Origin: CF-167 sp963695195
GTDB lineage: Bacteria; Chloroflexota; Limnocylindria; QHBO01
Direction of reading: 5' to 3'
Assembly: GCA_963695195.1 (NCBI GenBank)
Contig: CAVOGE010000007.1
Location: 186,001-250,000 of the forward strand
DNA: 64,000 nucleotides
Below are positions 26,270-34,775 of this stretch, piece after piece; within the stretch, counting starts at the first letter, position 1; every line of letters starts with the position of its first letter. The position numbers and the translations under genes were made by a program. Under the pieces are notes generated by a model. The model ran no database searches. It worked only from the letters and a program-made list of their open reading frames with translations, and was not told the DNA's origin.

Positions 26270-26926
26270 ATGGCCAAGAAGACCCTCTCCCGCCGCGAAG
26301 CCGAGGCACGTGCCGAGGCGCGTCGCCGATCCCGTCTGCTGGCGCGCGGAGAGACGATCGACGATTCGGCAGGCGCCGACGAGCCAGCAGCCGCGCCGCC
26401 CCAGCAGGGCCTCACCTTCCTGCAACGTGTCTTCCCGCCGGCGCCACCACTCCCCGGCAAGTCCGACCCGCTGCTCGGCTTCAGCTACAGCGGTCCGCTG
26501 CGGCAGGTGGTGTCCTCGTTCTGGCTGATTCGCCGCAACCTGTACGCCGGCGTCGGGATGGGCATCCTGTGGGCCGCCGCCTACATCGTCACGGTGTTGT
26601 ACGGCGGCTCCATGATCGGCGTATCGGCCTCGTTCCTGTCCTTCGGCAGCCTGGTCGCCGCGGGTTGGCTCGGCTGGCAGCGCCCCTGGTTGTACGGCCT
26701 GGTCGCGGCGGTGGTCGGCTACGTCCTCTTTGCGTCGTATTTCAGTTACCTCGCGGCGAACGATCCGGGTGGCGCGGCCGCAACCGGCGAGCTGGCGGAG
26801 TACCTCTTCAGCAACGGCCTGCTGCAGGTGGGCGTCGGGGCCCTGGCGGGCTTCTACGGTGGCTACCTGCGTCGGCGCTTCTCCGACCCGAGCCTGCGAC
26901 GCGAAAAGGTCCGCCCCAAGCGCTGA
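26270..26926 (+). CDS. Conserved-looking membrane protein, function unknown
   Basis: 218 residues. The first about 60 are strongly charged (MAKKTLSRREAEARAEARRR) and likely cytoplasmic. Then come four hydrophobic segments at about 100-118, 122-140, 146-165 and 185-200, and a basic tail. The poly-charged start resembles proteins that bind RNA or ribosomes before membrane insertion, but no domain is recognised. It is divergent from the lamin-tail gene (109 bases between) and convergent with carB, 7 bases apart. Confidence 0.65.
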   Translation: MAKKTLSRREAEARAEARRRSRLLARGETIDDSAGADEPAAAPPQQGLTFLQRVFPPAPPLPGKSDPLLGFSYSGPLRQVVSSFWLIRRNLYAGVGMGILWAAAYIVTVLYGGSMIGVSASFLSFGSLVAAGWLGWQRPWLYGLVAAVVGYVLFASYFSYLAANDPGGAAATGELAEYLFSNGLLQVGVGALAGFYGGYLRRRFSDPSLRREKVRPKR

Positions 26927-26933
26927 GGACGGC

Positions 26934-29732
26934 CTACCGCCGCGGGTCGTGCGCCGCAACCGCCTCTGTCGCGCGTCTGACGGCAGTCGCGTAGTCCTCT
27001 GACAGGCCGAGCACCTCTCCGGTCGAGCGCATCTCGGGACCGGGCGCGACATCAACGCCCGGCAGCCGCCACAGCGAGCCGACCGGAGCCTTCACCGCCA
27101 CGAGGAGCGCGTCCGCCGCCAGCCCAGGCAGCCAACCAACGCTTGCCAGGGTCGCGCCGAGTGCGCAGCGAACGGCGGCCGCCACCACGTCGCGGCCGGT
27201 CGCCTTGGCGACGATCGGCACGGTCCGGCTGGCGCGCGGATTTGCCTCGATCACAACGACCCGGTCGCCGGCCACGATCGCCTGCACGTTGAGGATCCCG
27301 CGCAGGCCGAGGGCCAGGGCGATCCGACCGGCAACATCGGCCGCCCGTTCCTGCTGCGACCGGGAGAGCGACTGCGGCGGCAGGACGGCCACCGAGTCGC
27401 CCGAATGCACGCCCGGCGGGTCGAGCTGCTCCAGGATCCCCGGCACGCACCAGTCAGCACCGTCGCTGATCACATCGATATCGAGCTCGATCCCCTCGAC
27501 CATCTCGTCCACCCGCAGCGGCCAACCGATCTCGGTGCGCAGCACGGATGCGAGATCGGCCGGCGAGTGGAGGACTGCGATCCCCCGGCCGCCGATCACC
27601 CAGGACGGACGCACGATCACCGGCAGGCCGAGCTCGCGAATCGCCGCTCGCAGGCCGTCCGGGTCGGCGGCGAGGCGGCCATCGGGCCCCTCGATCCCCA
27701 GGCGCGTGAGCAGCGCGGCAAAGCGCTCGCGATCCTCGGTCACCTCGATCGCCTCGGCGGTGAGCCCCGCGATCGGCACATCGGCGTAGGCGAGGTCCTT
27801 GGCAAGGTCGATCGCCGTCTGGCCGCCAAAGGTCAGCACCACGTGGGGCGCCGCACCGGTGAGCGCCCGCTCGTGATCGATCACGTCGAGCACCGACTCG
27901 GTGTCGAGCGGCTCGAAGTAGAGGCGCGAGCAGGCGTCGTAGTCGGTGCTCACCGTCTCGGGGTTGTTGTTGATCACCACCGCGTCGAGGCCCATCTCGC
28001 GGATCGCCCAGGCGGCGCGCACCGAGCAGTAGTCGAACTCGATCCCCTGGCCGATGCGGATCGGCCCGGACCCGATCACGATCACGCTCCGTCGGTCGCT
28101 CGGCGGCGGTACCTCGGGCGCGGCATAGGCCGAGTAGAAGTACGGCGTCTCTGCCGGGAACTCGCCCGCGCAGGTGTCCACCCGGCGGTAGGCAGGGGCG
28201 ATCCCGGCCCGCACCCGGGCGCGGCGGACCGCCACCGGCGGCACCCCGGAGAGCGCCGCGATCTCGGCGTCGCCGAAGCCCGCCTCCTTCGCCTCCAGCA
28301 GCGGCGCGCCGACGACTCGCTCCTCGGCGGCCACCATCTCGGCCAGCCGCTCGGTGAACCACGGCGCGATCCCGGTGATCCGGCTCAGGGCGGAGGCATC
28401 GGTCCAGCCGTGTCGCAGGAGCGCCAGCATCCGCCAGAGTCGCGTATCGGTCGGCGTCAGGAATGCGTCCAGGTCGTCCGGAGACCGATGGCTGAGCCCC
28501 CACGCCTCGTCTTCCCAGAGCCATCCGTGTCCGCGCGGCTCCAGCGAGCGGAGTGCCTTGAAAAGCGCCGGCGCGAACTCGCGACCGATCCCCATCGCCT
28601 CGCCGGTCGCCTTCATCTGGATCCCGAGCGAGCGGTCCGCGGTGGGGAACTTGTCGAACGGCCAGCGCGGCAGCTTCACCACGACGTAGTCGACCGCCGG
28701 TTCGAAGGCGGCGCTGCCTGACCCGGTGGCCGGATTCGGCAGCTCGTGGAGCCGCTTCCCGAGCGCGATGAGCGCCGCGACACGGGCGATCGGGTAGCCG
28801 GTCGCCTTACTCGCCAGCGCGGATGAGCGGCTGACCCGCGGATTCACCTCGATCACCCGGTAGTCGCCGCCGTCGGGGCGCACCGCCAGCTGCACGTTGC
28901 AGCCGCCCTCCAGGCGGAGGGCACGCACGATCTTCAGCGCGCAGCGTCGCAGCCGCTGAATGACCGGGTCGGGAAGCGTCTGGATCGGCGCCACCACGAT
29001 CGAATCGCCGGTATGGACACCCATCGGATCGAGATTCTCCATGCCGCAGATGGCGATGGCCGTGTCCGATGCGTCACGCAGCACCTCGAACTCGATCTCA
29101 TACCAGCCGAGCAGACTCCGCTCCACCAGCACCTGGCCGATGGGGCTCGCCGCCAGCCCGGTGGCCAGCCGCTCGCGAGCCTGGTCGGGCGTGTGCGCGA
29201 ATCCGCCGCCACCGCCACCGAGCGTGAAGGCAGGTCGGATCACCACCGGGGCTGCGAGGGCCTCGACAAAGCGCATCCCGTCGGCGACCGTCTCGACCAC
29301 CGCGCTCTCAGGGATCGGTTCGCCGATCCCGGTCACCAGGTCGCGGAAGCCGCCGCGATCCTCGGCGGCGCGCACGGCGGCGAGCGGGGTGCCGAGCACG
29401 CGCACCCCGTATCGTTCCAGGACGCCGGCATCGTCGAGCGCGACCGCCAGGTTGAGGCCGGTCTGCCCTCCCAGGGTCGGCAGCAGTGCATCCGGACGGT
29501 GCTCAGCGATCACCTCCTCCAGGTGGCCGACCGTCAGCGGTCCGATGATCACCTGTCCGCCGACGTCCGGATCGGTCATCACCGTGGCAGGGTTGGAGTT
29601 GACCAGCAGGGTCTGGACCCCTTCGCCGCGCAGCGCCAGGCAGGCCTGCACACCGGCGTAGTCGAACTCGGCGGCCTGGCCGATGGTGATCGGGCCGGAG
29701 CCGATCACCAGCACCTTGCGAGGTCGCGTCAC
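26934..29732 (-). CDS. carB: Carbamoyl-phosphate synthase large chain lacking the allosteric (MGS) domain
   Basis: Uses ammonia from CarA plus bicarbonate and 2 ATP to make carbamoyl phosphate for pyrimidines and arginine. Both ATP-grasp halves are present: N half from KVLVIGSGPITIGQAAEFDY with EVNPRVSRSSALASKATGYP, C half from VIVIGSGPIRIGQGIEFDY with EANPRASRTVP. The protein stops at residue 932 (MRSTGEVLGLSEDYATAVRRATE), where E. coli CarB (1073) would continue into the methylglyoxal-synthase-like effector domain. The convergent neighbour starts 7 bases on, so no hidden extension fits. Its ATG overlaps the carA stop. Confidence 0.95.
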   Translation of the reverse strand: MTRPRKVLVIGSGPITIGQAAEFDYAGVQACLALRGEGVQTLLVNSNPATVMTDPDVGGQVIIGPLTVGHLEEVIAEHRPDALLPTLGGQTGLNLAVALDDAGVLERYGVRVLGTPLAAVRAAEDRGGFRDLVTGIGEPIPESAVVETVADGMRFVEALAAPVVIRPAFTLGGGGGGFAHTPDQARERLATGLAASPIGQVLVERSLLGWYEIEFEVLRDASDTAIAICGMENLDPMGVHTGDSIVVAPIQTLPDPVIQRLRRCALKIVRALRLEGGCNVQLAVRPDGGDYRVIEVNPRVSRSSALASKATGYPIARVAALIALGKRLHELPNPATGSGSAAFEPAVDYVVVKLPRWPFDKFPTADRSLGIQMKATGEAMGIGREFAPALFKALRSLEPRGHGWLWEDEAWGLSHRSPDDLDAFLTPTDTRLWRMLALLRHGWTDASALSRITGIAPWFTERLAEMVAAEERVVGAPLLEAKEAGFGDAEIAALSGVPPVAVRRARVRAGIAPAYRRVDTCAGEFPAETPYFYSAYAAPEVPPPSDRRSVIVIGSGPIRIGQGIEFDYCSVRAAWAIREMGLDAVVINNNPETVSTDYDACSRLYFEPLDTESVLDVIDHERALTGAAPHVVLTFGGQTAIDLAKDLAYADVPIAGLTAEAIEVTEDRERFAALLTRLGIEGPDGRLAADPDGLRAAIRELGLPVIVRPSWVIGGRGIAVLHSPADLASVLRTEIGWPLRVDEMVEGIELDIDVISDGADWCVPGILEQLDPPGVHSGDSVAVLPPQSLSRSQQERAADVAGRIALALGLRGILNVQAIVAGDRVVVIEANPRASRTVPIVAKATGRDVVAAAVRCALGATLASVGWLPGLAADALLVAVKAPVGSLWRLPGVDVAPGPEMRSTGEVLGLSEDYATAVRRATEAVAAHDPRR

Positions 29733-30907
29733 GCCGTCGCCTGCGCCACGGCGGTGTCGAAGACGCGAGCCGCGTCGATCGGTCCGGGCGCACCCTCCGG
29801 ATGGAACTGCACCGATGCGATCCGCCCCGAGGCGTGGGTCAGTCCCTCGACCGTTCCATCGTTGAGGTCGCGGTGGCTGACCCGGTAGCCGGCCGCAGCC
29901 AGCGCCGGTCCTTCAAGCACCGCCACCTCGTGGTTGTGGGCGCCGATGTCGACACGCCCGGTCTCCGTCTCGATCACGGCGTGGTTGCCGCCGTGATGTC
30001 CGACCGCCAACCGGCGCGTCTCGGCACCCACCGCCAGCGCCAACAGCTGGTGGCCCAGGCAGATCCCCAGGATCGGCGGACCGCCCGACGTGGCACGCCG
30101 CGCAAGCTCACCCGCGACGGCGATCTGCGGCGCCATCCGCGACGGGTCTCCCGGGCCCGGCGAGAGCACCACGATATCGGGCGCGTGCCCGGCCACGTCG
30201 GCAGCGCTGGCGTCGTGTGGCAGCACCGTGACCTCCATGCCGCGCGCGGCCAGCGCCGCGAGCAGAGAACGCTTCACCCCGTAGTCGATCAGCACCGCCC
30301 GCGCCCGGCGCTCCCCGCTGGGCGGGACGACATGCACGCGGCGGGTCGCCACTGCCGCGACGTGATCTACCGACTCCCAGGGCGTGACCACAGCGGCGGC
30401 TGCCACCAGCGCGGCGTGATCCGCCTCCGCCTCAGGGTCACTGGCGGGCGTAGCCCGGATCACGGCGCGGCGCGCCGCGCCGTTGCGGAGCGCCAGGGTG
30501 AGTGATCGCGTGTCGATCCCCTCGATCGCCGGAATGCCGGCCTCGGCCAGCATCTCCTCGAGCGACCGACCCGGGCCGGCGGGCGGCGTCACCATCCGGG
30601 TGACGACCAGGGCACGGGCGTGGACACGGGCGGACTCGAGCTCCGATGGATCGATCCGGTAGCTGCCTGCCATCGGGTGGGTCAGGATCACGACCTGTCC
30701 GGCATACGACGGATCGGTCAGGATCTCGCCCCAGCCGGTCGCGGCGGTGGTGAAGATCAGGTCGCCCTCCGCAGGGATGGGCGCGCCCCGCAGATACCCT
30801 CGAAGAACCAGTCCCCCCTCCAGGGCGAGCAGCCCCGGACGCGAAGACGACGCCGACCGCTCGGTGGCGGGTGGCGTCGTTGGGTCAGTTCGCGTATCGA
30901 CGGACAA
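29729..30907 (-). CDS. carA: Carbamoyl-phosphate synthase small chain (glutaminase subunit)
   Basis: 392-residue class I glutamine amidotransferase feeding ammonia to CarB. The N-terminal CarA domain (LALEGGLVLRGYLRG to SLTLALRNG) precedes the amidotransferase domain with VLSPGPGDPS, the nucleophile in GICLGHQLLALA and the His/Glu dyad in VQFHPEGAPGP. Its TGA overlaps the carB ATG, so subunits are translationally coupled. A small CCGGCA/TGCCGG hairpin at 30920-30937 lies just upstream, without any recognised regulator site. Confidence 0.96.
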   Translation of the reverse strand: MSVDTRTDPTTPPATERSASSSRPGLLALEGGLVLRGYLRGAPIPAEGDLIFTTAATGWGEILTDPSYAGQVVILTHPMAGSYRIDPSELESARVHARALVVTRMVTPPAGPGRSLEEMLAEAGIPAIEGIDTRSLTLALRNGAARRAVIRATPASDPEAEADHAALVAAAAVVTPWESVDHVAAVATRRVHVVPPSGERRARAVLIDYGVKRSLLAALAARGMEVTVLPHDASAADVAGHAPDIVVLSPGPGDPSRMAPQIAVAGELARRATSGGPPILGICLGHQLLALAVGAETRRLAVGHHGGNHAVIETETGRVDIGAHNHEVAVLEGPALAAAGYRVSHRDLNDGTVEGLTHASGRIASVQFHPEGAPGPIDAARVFDTAVAQATA

Positions 30908-31047
30908 ACCGGCTCCTTTCCGGCATCGCAGTGCCGGGCTTAAAGGACTCCCGCGCAGTGTATCTGAAGGAGGCTCCCTTCGCGGAGCCGATGCGGCGCG
31001 TTACCATCCGCCGGACAGGCCACATAGTGGAGGTTCCGAGCCGACCG

Positions 31048-31671
31048 ATGACCGCCTCACCGACCGCCCTCACACTCGCCGACGCCGTCGTGCCGTGGCG
31101 ACCCGCGACCGACTCGATGCGCGCCGTGCGCGCCGTCCTGCTGGTCATCGGCGGCGCCGCGTTGACCGCGTTGTCTGCGCAGCTGGTCTGGTTCGCCCCG
31201 TGGAATCCCGCAGTGCCCTACACCTTCCAGACGGGCGCCGTGCTGCTGGTGGGCACCGCCCTCGGCTCGCGGCTGGGCCTCGCCTCGATGGCGCTGTACG
31301 TGGCCGCTGGAGCCGCCGGCCTGGGGGTCTTCGCCGACGGCTCATCGGGCCTCGGCGCCGACGGCGCGCTGCGGGCCAGCATCGGCTACCTGGGCGGCTT
31401 CGTGCTGGCAGCTGGACTGGTGGGATGGCTCGCCGAGCGTGGCTGGGATCGCTCGCCGCTGCGCACCATCGGGCTGATGGTGATCGGCAACCTGGTGATC
31501 TACGCCGTCGGCGTGCCGGTTCTGGCGATCGTGCTCACCATGTCAGCCGGTGACGCGCTCTGGCACGGTGCCCTCGTGTTTGCGCCGTGGGATGCCATCA
31601 AGATCGCCGCTGCGGCTGGCCTCTTGCCGGTCGCGTGGCGACTCCTCGGACACCGCGGGGCGCCCCGCTAG
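31048..31671 (+). CDS. bioY: BioY biotin transporter substrate-binding (S) component
   Basis: 207-residue integral membrane S component of an ECF-type biotin importer. LSAQLVWFAPWNPAVPYTFQT is the BioY signature region, with a GSRLGLASMALYV helix and a final WDAIKIAAAAGLLP helix. About six transmembrane segments are visible. No energising ECF-A/T genes or biotin biosynthesis genes are adjacent, so it may use shared modules or work alone. The start ATG 31048 has GGAGG about 13 bases upstream. Upstream in-frame ATGs exist at 30991 and 30871. Confidence 0.9.
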   Translation: MTASPTALTLADAVVPWRPATDSMRAVRAVLLVIGGAALTALSAQLVWFAPWNPAVPYTFQTGAVLLVGTALGSRLGLASMALYVAAGAAGLGVFADGSSGLGADGALRASIGYLGGFVLAAGLVGWLAERGWDRSPLRTIGLMVIGNLVIYAVGVPVLAIVLTMSAGDALWHGALVFAPWDAIKIAAAAGLLPVAWRLLGHRGAPR

Positions 31672-31682
31672 GAGCGCCCCGC
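31655..31682. terminator. Bidirectional terminator candidate between bioY and the DUF4349 gene
   Basis: GCGGGGCGC (31655-31663) pairs with GCGCCCCGC (31674-31682) around a 10-base loop containing the bioY stop. The stem sits exactly between two convergent genes, but there is no U tract on either side. Confidence 0.4.
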
Positions 31683-31691
31683 CGGGATCGG

Positions 31692-32624
31692 CTAGGCCTC
31701 TGGCTCCGACGCCGCGCCGCGACGACGCCGCAGGCCCGGGAGTCGGCGCAGGCCGGGGATGAAGCGGAACACCAACGCCACGATGATCGCCGCGACAACC
31801 AGCACCGGCAGCCAGACGATGGCGAACCAGATGGCGCCGTTGACCACGCCCTGGCCGGTCTGGACCAGCGCCGCGATGGCGTCGCTGACCGTCTTGCCCG
31901 GATCCCAGGTGTTGGTCGCCTGCTGCAGCGAGCTCGGCACGAGACTCACCGTGAGCGTCGCGAGATCGGCCAGCTCGCTGAGGTCCTTCACCTGCGCTTC
32001 GAGCTGCTCGATCTGGCCGCGAACCTCGTCGAGCCGGATCTGCACGGCCAGGATCTCCTCGACGGTGCCGGTCCGATCCAGAAGCTCGAGGTACTGGTCC
32101 TCCGATGCGTTGAGGTTGCGCAGTCGCGCTTCGAGGTCGACGATCGCTGACGTTACGTCCTCCTCGCGCGTCGCCTCAGTGAGCACCTCACCGTCGAACG
32201 CTCGCAGGCGCGTCAGGGCATCGTCGAAGCGGTCCGCCGGGATGCGCAGGGTGAGGGTCGCGTAGTCATCGCGCGCCCCCAGGAACGATCCGCCAACGTA
32301 GCCGCCGAGCTCTACCGCGAGCGCGCGAACGCGCCCGAGCGATGCGGCGATATCGGTCACCTCGATGGTCACCTCGCCGGTCTTGATGATCCGGCGGTCG
32401 GCGATCTCTCCGAACCCGCCACCGTCATTGACGAAGCCATCGACGCCAGGAGCGGCGCCGGGATCGACGGAAACCCCGCCTTCGTCCCGACCGGAGAGGT
32501 CTTCGGGTTGGCCCACTGACGCGGCGGAGCAGGCTGCGACAACGAAGGTAAGCAACAGCGCCCCCAGCACAACGAGCCAGCGGGCGGGAACTGGGCGCGA
32601 CGCGCGCCGGGTGAGACTATTCAT
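31692..32624 (-). CDS. DUF4349 domain lipoprotein
   Basis: 310 residues. Lipobox VVAAC at about residues 28-32 marks a lipoprotein. The DUF4349 domain starts around RRIIKTGEVTIEVTDIAASLGRV (about 77), includes LTLRIPADRFDDALTRLRAF and a coiled-coil (about 160-225, LEARLRNLNASEDQYLELLDR), and ends in a transmembrane helix (about 262-285) with an Arg-rich cytoplasmic tail (FIPGLRRLPGLRRRRG). ATG 32624 sits right before the signal peptide. It is divergent from the VIT1 gene by 80 bases. The function of this family is not established. Confidence 0.87.
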   Translation of the reverse strand: MNSLTRRASRPVPARWLVVLGALLLTFVVAACSAASVGQPEDLSGRDEGGVSVDPGAAPGVDGFVNDGGGFGEIADRRIIKTGEVTIEVTDIAASLGRVRALAVELGGYVGGSFLGARDDYATLTLRIPADRFDDALTRLRAFDGEVLTEATREEDVTSAIVDLEARLRNLNASEDQYLELLDRTGTVEEILAVQIRLDEVRGQIEQLEAQVKDLSELADLATLTVSLVPSSLQQATNTWDPGKTVSDAIAALVQTGQGVVNGAIWFAIVWLPVLVVAAIIVALVFRFIPGLRRLPGLRRRRGAASEPEA

Positions 32625-32704
32625 CGGTTCATCCTTTCGATGATCTCGGTACCCCTTGGACGCCGCCGCACGCCCGAGTGTTCCCCATCCGATACGATCC
32701 CTCC

Positions 32705-33484
32705 ATGGATGCACCACCTGACGGCACGCCAGCGGCCGATTTCAATCGCGAATGGGTCCGCGAGCACCTCAGCGAGGAGCGACGCAAGGCGAGCCTGCTG
32801 GGCGAGATCCGCGAGGCGATCTTTGGCGCCCAGGACGGCCTGGTCAGCACGCTGGCCGTGGTGAGCACGGTCGCCGGGGCGTCGGCGGACCGCTTCGCCA
32901 TCCTCGTCGCCGGCATCGCCACCGGCCTGGCCGGGATCTTCAGCATGGCCGCCGGGGAGTACATGAGCAGCAAGAGCCAGCGCGAGATCTTCGCGGCGCA
33001 GATTGCCGGAGAACGCGAAGAGGTGCTCGAGCGCCCCGGCGAGGCGGAGGCGGAGATGGCCTACATGCTCGAGGAAGATGGGCTGCCGCGCCAGGAAGCT
33101 CTCCTCATGGCGCGTACGCTGGCCGGACACCCTGATGTGCTGCTCAAGACGATGGTCGAGAAGGAGCTCGGGCTGACTGGGGAACACGCCGAGGGGAGTC
33201 CGCTCCAGGGAGCCTGGGTGATGGGCGCCAGCTTCGGGCTAGGAGCGGCCGTACCGGTGCTCGCCTATGTGGTCCTCCCGATCGGAGTCGCCACCTGGGC
33301 CGCCGTCGTCGCGACCGGGGGTGTCCTGTTCGGAATCGGCGTGGTCAAGTCGCGCTGGACGCGACAACACTGGCTGCGGTCAGGCCTAGAGATCCTCGTC
33401 CTGGGTGCCTTCGCCGGCGTCGCGGGGTACCTCTTTGGCAACGTCTTGCCGACCGTGCTCGGCGCCACGGTGCCGGCGCCTTAG
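32705..33484 (+). CDS. VIT1/CCC1-family transporter
   Basis: 259-residue membrane protein of the VIT1/CCC1 family (iron/manganese transport). Landmarks: REAIFGAQDGLVSTLAVV (first helix signature), the second helix LAGIFSMAAGEYMSSKSQRE with the conserved Met-x-x-Gly-Glu-Tyr, a charged cytoplasmic metal-binding stretch rich in Glu (EREEVLERPGEAEAEMAYML, about 100-125), then three further helices. It probably exports or stores divalent cations. The last 4 bases overlap the end of the convergent cyclase gene. Confidence 0.87.
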   Translation: MDAPPDGTPAADFNREWVREHLSEERRKASLLGEIREAIFGAQDGLVSTLAVVSTVAGASADRFAILVAGIATGLAGIFSMAAGEYMSSKSQREIFAAQIAGEREEVLERPGEAEAEMAYMLEEDGLPRQEALLMARTLAGHPDVLLKTMVEKELGLTGEHAEGSPLQGAWVMGASFGLGAAVPVLAYVVLPIGVATWAAVVATGGVLFGIGVVKSRWTRQHWLRSGLEILVLGAFAGVAGYLFGNVLPTVLGATVPAP

Positions 33485-34329
33485 TCGGAGCTCAGCGCGT
33501 ACAGCGTTCGCGCGCCGGTGATTCCCTTCAGATCGTAGGAACCCTTCTCGGCAAAGGTGAGGTCGCTGCCCGCCACCAGATCGCGAGTCGTGGAGGAGAC
33601 CAGCACCTCGCCCGACTCGGCGACGGCCATGACCCGCGCCGCGAGGTGAACAACCACGCCGCGCAGATCGTCGTCGGCGAGCTCCACTTCGCCGGTGTGA
33701 ATCCCGGCCCGGATCGCGAGCCCGAGCCGAGCGGCGCTCTCGACGATCGCCGCGGCGCACCGCACGGCTGCCGCAGGTCGATCAAACGTCGCCAGGAAGC
33801 CGTCACCCGTCGACTTCACCGCGCGCCCTGCGTGCGCGGCCAGGGTCTGGTGCACATCCTCCGAATGCTGCTCCAGCAGCCTGGTCCAGCGTCGGTCGCC
33901 CATCCGTTCGGCCGCCACGGTTGAGTCGACAATATCGGTGAAGAGAACCGTGGTCAGGACCCGCGCGACCGCCGCTCGCGGCAACGCCCACCCGGCGACA
34001 CCCTGGAAATCGACCCCTACCGCGGGCTCATCGCCCACCACCCAGCTATCGTGTCCGGGCGCGATGTCGTATACGTCTCCAGGGCCGATCGCGGTGCGTG
34101 TTCCGTTGCGGCTCTCCGCCACCCAGCGTCCGCTGATCTGCACGCCAACGTGACGGAATTCGCAGCGGTCGGTGCCTACGATCGGCTTCACATGGGTGGA
34201 CCAGCGCCATCCCGGCTGGAGCGTCTCGCGCCCGACGCTGATCGCCCCGAGGATGATCTCGTCGAAAACACCAAACGGGATCTCTTCGCGCGAGTCGGGC
34301 TCGTCGAAGTTCCTGACCACGTCCTCCAT
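33481..34329 (-). CDS. Cupin-fused class III adenylate/guanylate cyclase (copy 1)
   Basis: 282 residues. Residues about 1-115 form a cupin-like sensor (GWRWSTHVKPIVGTDRCEF, then GPGDVYDIAPGHDSWVVGDEP). Residues 123-282 are a class III cyclase with metal Asp in FTDIVDST (130-137), the KSTGDGF segment (172-178) with the second metal Asp, HTGEVE and HLAARV. This resembles the actinobacterial group ending in a DLKG motif. It would make cAMP (or cGMP) in response to a ligand of the cupin. Copy 2 at 35898-36785 is clearly paralogous. Together they bracket a DUF2330 and a cupredoxin gene. Confidence 0.85.
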   Translation of the reverse strand: MEDVVRNFDEPDSREEIPFGVFDEIILGAISVGRETLQPGWRWSTHVKPIVGTDRCEFRHVGVQISGRWVAESRNGTRTAIGPGDVYDIAPGHDSWVVGDEPAVGVDFQGVAGWALPRAAVARVLTTVLFTDIVDSTVAAERMGDRRWTRLLEQHSEDVHQTLAAHAGRAVKSTGDGFLATFDRPAAAVRCAAAIVESAARLGLAIRAGIHTGEVELADDDLRGVVVHLAARVMAVAESGEVLVSSTTRDLVAGSDLTFAEKGSYDLKGITGARTLYALSSD

Positions 34330-34360
34330 AGGAGGAGTGTAGAACTCGGCGGCCAGCCGC

Positions 34361-34774
34361 CTACGTGACCGTGAGCGTGCCGACCATTCCGTAGGCCTCG
34401 TGCCCCGGCACGTGGCAGATGTATTGCATCGTGCCCGGCGCGTCGAAGGTGAGCGTGGTCTCCGCGCTGCTGAGCGGTGGCAGCGACACCTCGGTCGGCC
34501 GGTTGCCATGAAACGGTTCGGTGCCTGTCCGGTGCCTCGCCTGGAACGCCAGGTCTCCGATCAGCCACTCGTGGTCGATCGGGTCGCCGTTGATCAGCAC
34601 AAAGGTGATCGGCACGCCGTGCGGCACGACCAGCTCGGTCGGCTCGAACGACGAGTAGTGGATGAAGACCTCGATGCGTCGCGGCCTGGCGTCGGGGCTG
34701 GCGGCCGCCAGCCCCACCATCACGCCCGCCAGCAGCAGCGTCAGGACCGCTGCCGGGATGAGGCGGCTGCGCAT
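34361..34774 (-). CDS. Exported cupredoxin-like protein
   Basis: 137 residues with an N-terminal signal/anchor (about 5-25) and a plastocyanin/azurin-like domain. YSSFEPTELVVPHGVPITFVLIN is the usual cupredoxin opening, a His follows in DHEW, and MQYICHVPGHEAYGMVGTLTV carries the canonical Cys-x2-3-His...Met copper ligands. A type 1 copper site is therefore likely, acting outside the membrane. The ATG at 34774 is one base after the DUF2330 stop, so the two are an operon. Confidence 0.85.
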   Translation of the reverse strand: MRSRLIPAAVLTLLLAGVMVGLAAASPDARPRRIEVFIHYSSFEPTELVVPHGVPITFVLINGDPIDHEWLIGDLAFQARHRTGTEPFHGNRPTEVSLPPLSSAETTLTFDAPGTMQYICHVPGHEAYGMVGTLTVT

Positions 34775-34775
34775 C

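Noticed and set aside
30908..31047. Regulatory element (PyrR or biotin riboswitch) upstream of carA/bioY
   Set aside because: Only a 6-bp stem hairpin is visible, with no PyrR loop consensus or BirA-type palindrome.
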